64,000 bases of DNA from Bacteroidales bacterium (GTDB taxonomy: Bacteria; Bacteroidota; Bacteroidia; Bacteroidales; UBA932). This document shows positions 59,020 to 64,000 of this stretch, piece after piece. A program made the position numbers and the translations under genes. The stretch is from assembly GCA_024402135.1 (NCBI GenBank), contig JAKSJN010000003.1:1-64000 (forward strand), written 5' to 3'. The number at the start of each line of letters is the position of its first letter. Position 1 is the first letter of the stretch. Below the pieces are notes generated by a model that was not told the DNA's origin, did no database searches, and worked only from the letters and a program-made list of their open reading frames with translations.

Positions 59020-59925
59020 ATGAAACAGAAGACTTTAAAGACAAGCTGCCGATTCGAAGGCAAGGGCCTTCATACCGGTGGTTTTGCCCATATGACGGTC
59101 AACCCTGCCCCTGCGGGCAGCGGAATCGCCTTTCATAGAACGGACCTCGGCTCCGACGCCATCATACAGGCCTCGGCATCGAACGTAAGCAATACCGCTC
59201 GCAGCACCACCATTTCCAATGGCGACGCATCCGCTGTCACCATTGAGCACGTAATGTCAGCCCTTACCGGACTGGGCATCGATAACGCTTTGATTGAAAT
59301 CGACGGACCCGAGATACCTATTCTCGACGGTTCGGCAAAGCCATATGCAGAAGCCTTCACCAAGGCCGGCATCATCGAGCAGGATGCAGACCGCATCTAT
59401 ACCACCATCAGCGAGACCATCGAGGTCAGGGACGAGAAGAGTGGTTCATGGATCAGGATAGAGCCTGCGGATGAGCTTACTTACGACATCACACTTGACT
59501 TCAATTCAAAGGTCCTCGGAGAGCAGGTCATCAGATGGGACGGTTCGAAGGAATATGCTTCGGAGATCGCGCCTTGCCGCACCTTCGTATTCTTCCATGA
59601 ACTGGAGTTCCTTTTCAACAACAATCTTATCAAAGGTGGAGATGTTGATAACGCCATCGTCATCGTCGAGCACCCTGTAAGTGAAGCTCAGCTGGACAAC
59701 ATCTGCTCACTCCTCAACAAGCCGAAGCTTCAGGTCAATGCGAATGGATACCTCAACAACCTTGAACTCCATTTCAGCGACGAGTGCGGAAGACACAAGC
59801 TTCTGGACCTCATCGGCGACCTCAGGCTCTGCGGATTCCTCAAGGCAAAGGTCAGCGCCTTCAAGCCAGGCCACAGCCTCAACACAAGAGCAGCAAAAGC
59901 AGTATTAGAATCAATAAGCAAATAA
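59020..59925 (+). CDS. lpxC: UDP-3-O-acyl-N-acetylglucosamine deacetylase LpxC, not fused to FabZ
   Basis: The zinc deacetylase that commits the cell to lipid A. It has 301 residues. Zinc motif one is TIEHVMSALTGLGIDN (about 73-88), and the second zinc region is ECGRHKLLDLIGDLRLCG (His and Asp, about 255). The late catalytic His is in FKPGHSLNTR (about 283). GKGLHTGGFAHMTVNPAP opens the protein as in the family. In many Bacteroidota LpxC carries a C-terminal FabZ dehydratase (total about 460 residues). Here the protein stops after LESISK, three bases before lpxA, so the fusion is absent. Confidence 0.95.
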   Translation: MKQKTLKTSCRFEGKGLHTGGFAHMTVNPAPAGSGIAFHRTDLGSDAIIQASASNVSNTARSTTISNGDASAVTIEHVMSALTGLGIDNALIEIDGPEIPILDGSAKPYAEAFTKAGIIEQDADRIYTTISETIEVRDEKSGSWIRIEPADELTYDITLDFNSKVLGEQVIRWDGSKEYASEIAPCRTFVFFHELEFLFNNNLIKGGDVDNAIVIVEHPVSEAQLDNICSLLNKPKLQVNANGYLNNLELHFSDECGRHKLLDLIGDLRLCGFLKAKVSAFKPGHSLNTRAAKAVLESISK

Positions 59926-59928
59926 TAT

Positions 59929-60744
59929 ATGAACAAGATACATCCAATGGCGGTGGTCAGTCCAGACGCCAAACTCGGAGATAACGTAGAGATCGGTCCA
60001 TACGCATACATCGACGCGAACGTAGAGATCGGTGACGGATGCAAGATCCACCCTCATGCCGTAATATACTCTTATGTAAAGATCGGCAAGGACTGCGAGG
60101 TATTCCCAGGTGCAGTCGTAGGTGCAGTGCCACAGGACCTGAAGTTCGACGGAGAAATCACCCACGTGGAAATCGGTGACCGCGTAACAATCCGCGAGTG
60201 CGCAACCATCAACAGAGGCACCAAGGCCAGCGGAAAGGGCATTACCAGCATCGGCAGCGACACCCTCGTCATGTCGTACGTGCACGTTGCCCATGACTGC
60301 AAGGTCGGCTGCCACTGCATCCTTGTAAGCTATGTCGGACTTGCAGGAGAGACTGATGTAGACGACTGGGCAATCATCGGCGGCGGCACCAAGGTTCATC
60401 AGTTCAGCCATATCGGAACTCACGCGATGGTAGGCGGTGCCTGCAAGGTCAACAAGGACATTCCACCTTACTCACTCTGCGGCCGTGACCCTATCAGCTA
60501 TGCCGGCGTAAACATCGTCGGTCTTCGCAGAAGAGGTTTTGAATCAGACGTCATCAGAACCATCAAGGACATCTACGACGTGATCTATTTCCAGGGTTAT
60601 AACTTCTCTGACGCCTGTGACAGGGTGGCTGCAGGTTTCCCTCAGTCAGTCGAGAAGGATACAATCCTCAGCTTCATCAAGAATTCAAAGAGAGGTATCG
60701 TAAGAGCTAACGATCCTCGCGACAAGGGCTCGATCGACATCTAG
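59929..60744 (+). CDS. lpxA: UDP-N-acetylglucosamine acyltransferase LpxA
   Basis: The first step of lipid A synthesis, adding a hydroxy-acyl chain to UDP-GlcNAc. It has 271 residues. The beta-helix repeats begin NKIHPMAVVSPDAKLGDNVEIGPYAYIDANVEIGDG. The catalytic-His region is VMSYVHVAHDCKVGCHCILVSYVGLAGETDVDDWAIIGGGTKVHQFSHIGTHAMVGG. The helical C terminus includes GLRRRGFESDVIRTIKDIYDVIYF. Spacing to lpxC (3 bp) indicates coupling. Confidence 0.96.
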   Translation: MNKIHPMAVVSPDAKLGDNVEIGPYAYIDANVEIGDGCKIHPHAVIYSYVKIGKDCEVFPGAVVGAVPQDLKFDGEITHVEIGDRVTIRECATINRGTKASGKGITSIGSDTLVMSYVHVAHDCKVGCHCILVSYVGLAGETDVDDWAIIGGGTKVHQFSHIGTHAMVGGACKVNKDIPPYSLCGRDPISYAGVNIVGLRRRGFESDVIRTIKDIYDVIYFQGYNFSDACDRVAAGFPQSVEKDTILSFIKNSKRGIVRANDPRDKGSIDI

Positions 60745-60748
60745 GAAC

Positions 60749-61408
60749 ATGCTGCTTTCGACAGCATATTTCCCGCCGATCGAATACTTTGCGGCTATAG
60801 CTGAAGGCATGCGTCTGTCGGAAGACAACGTCATGCCTTCTGTCGTATACATCGAGGCCTGCGAGAATTACCAGAAGCAGTCCTACCGCAACCGCTGCCG
60901 CTTCTACGCCGAGAACGGAATCCAGGATCTGAGGGTCCCGATCATACACGAAGGCGGCACCCACACACTCCCTATCACTACAATAAAAGTAGACTGGTCA
61001 ACGCCGTGGCTTATCCAGACAGAAAGAGCCATATCGTCAGCATACGACTCTTCGGCCTACTTTGAATACTACAAGGACGAACTGTTCGCAGTACTGGAAA
61101 GCAAGCCGGAAACTTTGTTCGGCCTCAACATGGCCATTCTGGACTTCTTCCTGCGAAAGACAGGAATTTCCGCCGACATCAGGTTGACCGAGAGTTTTAC
61201 ACCGAAAGATTCCGGAATATACGGCAAGGACCTCAGGGAGACCATCCATCCAAAGCGTAAGAACACGATTCTCGAAGCCCTGGATCTGAAAAAGCCGTAC
61301 TTCCAGGTATTTGCCAGGAAGCACGGCTTCATATCAAATCTTTCCATCATGGACCTTCTGTTCAATGAAGGTCCTGACTCCATTTCTTACCTTCTCAGAC
61401 TGACTTAA
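60749..61408 (+). CDS. WbqC family protein
   Basis: A 219-residue protein of the WbqC family, found in O-antigen and glycolipid gene clusters. The opening LLSTAYFPPIEYFAAI, and YQKQSYRNRCRFYAENGIQDLRVPII (about 35-60), are typical. A helical C-terminal half includes DILLFNEGPDSISYLLRL-like residues. Its reaction is unknown to me; some members are thought to be glycosyltransferase-like or aminotransferase-associated. It is 4 bp after lpxA and overlaps the convergent FadL-family gene by 4 bp. Confidence 0.85.
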   Translation: MLLSTAYFPPIEYFAAIAEGMRLSEDNVMPSVVYIEACENYQKQSYRNRCRFYAENGIQDLRVPIIHEGGTHTLPITTIKVDWSTPWLIQTERAISSAYDSSAYFEYYKDELFAVLESKPETLFGLNMAILDFFLRKTGISADIRLTESFTPKDSGIYGKDLRETIHPKRKNTILEALDLKKPYFQVFARKHGFISNLSIMDLLFNEGPDSISYLLRLT

Positions 61409-63003
61409 AATCTGAATCCAAGAGTGAGTGCGATATCAAATGTGGTCTTGGTCGCACGGATTTCCGGAGTATATTCGCAGCTGTCCGAGATACAGTCAGT
61501 ATATGGGGTGAAGTATGAATCTGGATGATTGGTCATACGTACGACGTAGTCCATGAAGAATGAGCCAGGTGAAGAATATCCCACGCCGAACGCATATGAA
61601 CGGGTTGCGGCCTTGAAGTCAACCACTGAATTTGACATCTGGGTATAACCGCCACGGATTGCGAATGCCTGGACAGGCTTGAACTCGACACCCGCACGAA
61701 GCATCGACTGAGCCGCGCCGTGCTCTCTCATATATTCGTTTGTCTTTGGAAAATCTCCGTTGACATAGGTACCGTCATATGGAAGATCATCATACTTCAT
61801 GCGTCCATAGTTTGCACGCTCGTAATCCACGCTGACAAGAGCCGAACGGCCGATGGTATATGCAGCTCCGACATTGAAGCGTGAAGGAGCGTAGAGGTAG
61901 TATGAATACTCACCTACTGGAGACTGGGCATCATAATAATCCCGAAGGCCACCCTGTCCACGCATGATGACGGTTGAGCCAGACACCTGATACTTCTCCT
62001 CGATCTCGAACTGGGTAGGAGTCTGGTACGCAGCACCTAGTCTGAGTCCTTTGAACGGAAGCCAGATAATACCGAACTTTGCGTAGATTCCGGTAGCGGA
62101 CGCCCTGTAGGAGTAATCCTTCCTTGCTTCGCTGAGGAATACCGTGCCCATGTCGTCATAGTCAAAGGAGAATTCCTCCTTATTGACAGGGTTCTCGCGA
62201 TATCCTTCATCAAGAGCATACTCGAATGTTGGCATACCCAGGTTGACTCCAAGGAACAGGCGGTCGTCGAAATTCATTCCGAAGTTCATAACGATATCCT
62301 GCTTTGTACCGGCAGTTCTTCTGCCGTAACCCTGCTCGAGGATTCCCGGAACCTTGAAGTCAAGCGAACCGTCAGGCAATCCGGTGACGATCTCGGTTAC
62401 GCCGACATAGTCATCTGTACCGCTGACCTTGCTGATAAGGCCGGACTGGTAAGCGACAGAATAGTCCCATGGAGCTGAGCTGCTGAAAGAGTTAAGCATG
62501 TCCGGAGTATAGCCCCATGCGTCATAAGCGTACGTCTGGAACATCGAGGAGTTGCCATTCTCTCCCCAAGATGACATATTACTGTTATAATTGCGTGTGG
62601 TGTTTGAGATGAAACCGAACGCCATCGATTTCAAGCCGTGCTTGCGATAGGTATCCCAGACAAAGTTGAAACCGATGTTCGGCATGGTGAACTTGGTCCT
62701 GGACGCTTCCACCGCACCGTAATGGTCAGTATATACATCAGGCGAGTATGACGATGTCATCGCGCTCATCGAGATGGACGGCGTGATCGTGAACTGTGAA
62801 AAGTTTGAGACTGCCGATCCTGCAGGATTGATGCCGATTGAGCCAAGGTCTCCACCAAGGGCGGTCATGGCATTGCCAAGCGCCATGGAGCGTGCTGTTC
62901 CTTCGTAGTGATTCTCACTGAAAGTGAGAGCATCATCCATATTCTGTGCATTGGCGCAGATGGCGGCCGAAACAAGCAGCGCCGATATGATTGTTTTCTT
63001 CAT
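61405..63003 (-). CDS. Outer-membrane protein of the OmpP1/FadL/TodX family
   Basis: A 532-residue outer-membrane barrel thought to pass hydrophobic compounds such as fatty acids. The signal peptide is KKTIISALLVSAAICANAQ. The N-terminal hatch-like sequence GTARSMALGNAMTALGGDLGSIGINPAGSAVSNFSQFTITPSIS carries the family NPA motif. The barrel strands continue through TPTQFEIEEKYQVSGST to the terminal aromatic residue in LTLGFRF. The substrate is not evident. It stands alone on the minus strand upstream of the partial Tyr-rich gene. Confidence 0.87.
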   Translation of the reverse strand: MKKTIISALLVSAAICANAQNMDDALTFSENHYEGTARSMALGNAMTALGGDLGSIGINPAGSAVSNFSQFTITPSISMSAMTSSYSPDVYTDHYGAVEASRTKFTMPNIGFNFVWDTYRKHGLKSMAFGFISNTTRNYNSNMSSWGENGNSSMFQTYAYDAWGYTPDMLNSFSSSAPWDYSVAYQSGLISKVSGTDDYVGVTEIVTGLPDGSLDFKVPGILEQGYGRRTAGTKQDIVMNFGMNFDDRLFLGVNLGMPTFEYALDEGYRENPVNKEEFSFDYDDMGTVFLSEARKDYSYRASATGIYAKFGIIWLPFKGLRLGAAYQTPTQFEIEEKYQVSGSTVIMRGQGGLRDYYDAQSPVGEYSYYLYAPSRFNVGAAYTIGRSALVSVDYERANYGRMKYDDLPYDGTYVNGDFPKTNEYMREHGAAQSMLRAGVEFKPVQAFAIRGGYTQMSNSVVDFKAATRSYAFGVGYSSPGSFFMDYVVRMTNHPDSYFTPYTDCISDSCEYTPEIRATKTTFDIALTLGFRF

Positions 63004-63046
63004 GATTTCTCTATTTATGTTTAAGTCCGGTTATACTGACGAAGTT

Positions 63047-64000
63047 CTATCTGCGGCCTGCACTGCTGCCACCGCTGCTGCGGCTGGCTCCGCCACCCGA
63101 GTTGCCGCCTCCGGAGTATCCTCCTCCGCTGCTGCTGCGGCTGGCACCGCCAGAATAGCCGCCGCCAGAAGAAGACCTGTTCATGCTTGAACTGTTGCTG
63201 TTGTTATACCATGCGTTATTGTTGCTGCGGCTACTTGCGCTCGAGTTACGTGATGAAGCACCTGATGATACACCGGCATTTCCGTTGGCAGGTGCGGATG
63301 AACTTCTTCTATAGCTGTTTGACGAGCTTGATGCTGCGCTGGTACGGGCTGCAGAGCTTCTTGAGACTGCACTGCCGGTCTCTGCCGAAGACGTGCCGCG
63401 GCTTGCAACGGATGCGCGGGTTGCAGCTGACGCTGACTGGCGGCTTACCGATGCTGACTGACGGGTCGCTGAGGCTGATGAGCGGGTTGCGGCACCGGCC
63501 GAGCTGCGGGTTGAAGCTGAAGAGCGGGATACTGAACCGGCCGAGGTCCTTGCAGCCGCGCCGGCAGAAGCGCGGGTAGAGACGCCCGAGCGGGTTGTGC
63601 CAGGAGAGCGGCGGCTTGCACCGCCTGAAACTGTGCCGTTAGCTATGTTTCTCTCACGTGAGCCCCATGAATGGCCGGCACCCATACCGTGAGATCCATG
63701 GCCTCCGTGGATGTGTCCAGGATGGTAATAGTGGTCGTAATACCAGTCATAGTAGAATGGATCATAGCCCCAGTATGGACCACCGTACCAGAATGGATCG
63801 TAGCCCCATCCATACCAGCCGGAGTAATATGGTCTGCCATAATACCATGGGTCATAGAACCCGCCATAACGGTACCAAGGGTCCCAATAGAACGTGCTGT
63901 GGTATCCATAATAATATGGGTTCCATGGATGGTACCATGTATCGTAGAACCATGGATCATAACGGAATCCATAGTAATGATAGTACGGAGAGTAATACGG
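63047..64000 (-). CDS. Low-complexity Tyr/Trp-rich and Ser/Arg-rich protein, partial (5' end beyond window)
   Basis: The frame is open from 63047 to the window edge, giving at least 317 residues with the N terminus missing. The first 105 visible residues are rich in Tyr, Trp, Pro, Gly and His (PYYSPYYHYYGFRYDPWFYD; YDPFWYGGPYWGYDP). They are followed by about 150 residues of Ser/Ala/Arg/Thr-rich repeats (SRSSASTRSSAGAATRSSAS) and end in Gly/Ser/Tyr blocks (GGGYSGGASRSSSGGGYSGG, then GRR). No catalytic motif is visible. Tyr/Trp-rich proteins of this look in Bacteroidota are thought to be surface- or envelope-located; this is inference, since the signal sequence is outside the window. A Met at 63685 exists but the upstream frame is clearly coding. 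Confidence 0.65.
   Translation of the reverse strand, partial: PYYSPYYHYYGFRYDPWFYDTWYHPWNPYYYGYHSTFYWDPWYRYGGFYDPWYYGRPYYSGWYGWGYDPFWYGGPYWGYDPFYYDWYYDHYYHPGHIHGGHGSHGMGAGHSWGSRERNIANGTVSGGASRRSPGTTRSGVSTRASAGAAARTSAGSVSRSSASTRSSAGAATRSSASATRQSASVSRQSASAATRASVASRGTSSAETGSAVSRSSAARTSAASSSSNSYRRSSSAPANGNAGVSSGASSRNSSASSRSNNNAWYNNSNSSSMNRSSSGGGYSGGASRSSSGGGYSGGGNSGGGASRSSGGSSAGRR

Overview
The window looks like a chromosomal segment of a Bacteroidales (Bacteroidota) bacterium, probably an uncultured gut- or rumen-type lineage. The signs are promoters of the Bacteroidota type (TTG, about 19 nt, TAnnTTTG) at many genes, a UpxY-family antiterminator, DUF4954, CarboxypepD_reg/beta-barrel outer-membrane proteins, a long ribosomal protein S1 with six S1 repeats, and an unfused lpxC next to lpxD and lpxA. 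Most of the window is a compact housekeeping chromosome of moderate GC. I see no transposase, integrase, CRISPR array or rRNA. One tRNA (Gln-UUG) is present.

Region 1 (1-7.1 kb) is accessory. It is the decayed edge of a surface-polysaccharide locus: a 3'-truncated rmlA with three short repeats inserted in frame, an OLD-like ATPase/TOPRIM nuclease, a chimeric rmlA/ugd remnant, an intact UDP-glucuronate 4-epimerase, a PBECR-like orphan, and a upxY antiterminator with a long structured leader. In the middle (3.14-4.27 kb) lies the most unusual part of the window. It is a head-to-tail cluster of six tiny transcription units, each with its own near-consensus promoter and intrinsic terminator and no convincing ORF. 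Five share an AGCAAG motif, and four of these also share a hairpin whose stem varies in sequence. The sixth unit can fold as a pseudoknot. A 46-codon basic micro-ORF sits among them, and its leader is complementary to one of the RNAs.

Region 2 (7.2-15.4 kb) holds DUF4954, deoD, a Fur-family regulator, a LOG-like protein, a guanine-deaminase-like enzyme, a TRIC-type channel, a HAD hydrolase and an acyl-CoA synthetase. Region 3 (15.5-29.9 kb) holds htpG, then uraA-uvrB-rel, converging on the operon rpsA-rnz-glucosaminidase-mltG, with corA and mntP upstream of rpsA. The Rel protein keeps its synthetase motifs but has a damaged hydrolase site. Region 4 (29.4-37.8 kb) runs sugar kinase-murQ-recR-mntP (amino-sugar recycling, repair, metal export), then secreted or membrane proteins of unknown role, FKBP, fba, gmk and a nadD with no visible start codon.

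Region 5 (37.9-49.1 kb) holds dnaK, an RluA-type synthase, a Met/Gly-rich secreted protein, a membrane AraC regulator and the operon SPOR-like lipoprotein / degenerate M28-TonB / leuS / yitT, divergent from phoH. Region 6 (49.1-53.1 kb) is a large beta-barrel outer-membrane protein flanked on one side by three tandem 110-bp repeats and on the other by a diverged inverted copy, then tRNA-Gln. Region 7 (53.1-61.4 kb) holds rimP-nusA-infB (minus strand) diverging from lpxD / lpxC-lpxA-wbqC (plus strand). The window ends with a FadL-family porin and a partial low-complexity Tyr/Trp- and Ser/Arg-rich protein.

Calls are based on reading translated sequences and motifs by eye. No database search or RNA folding program was run.
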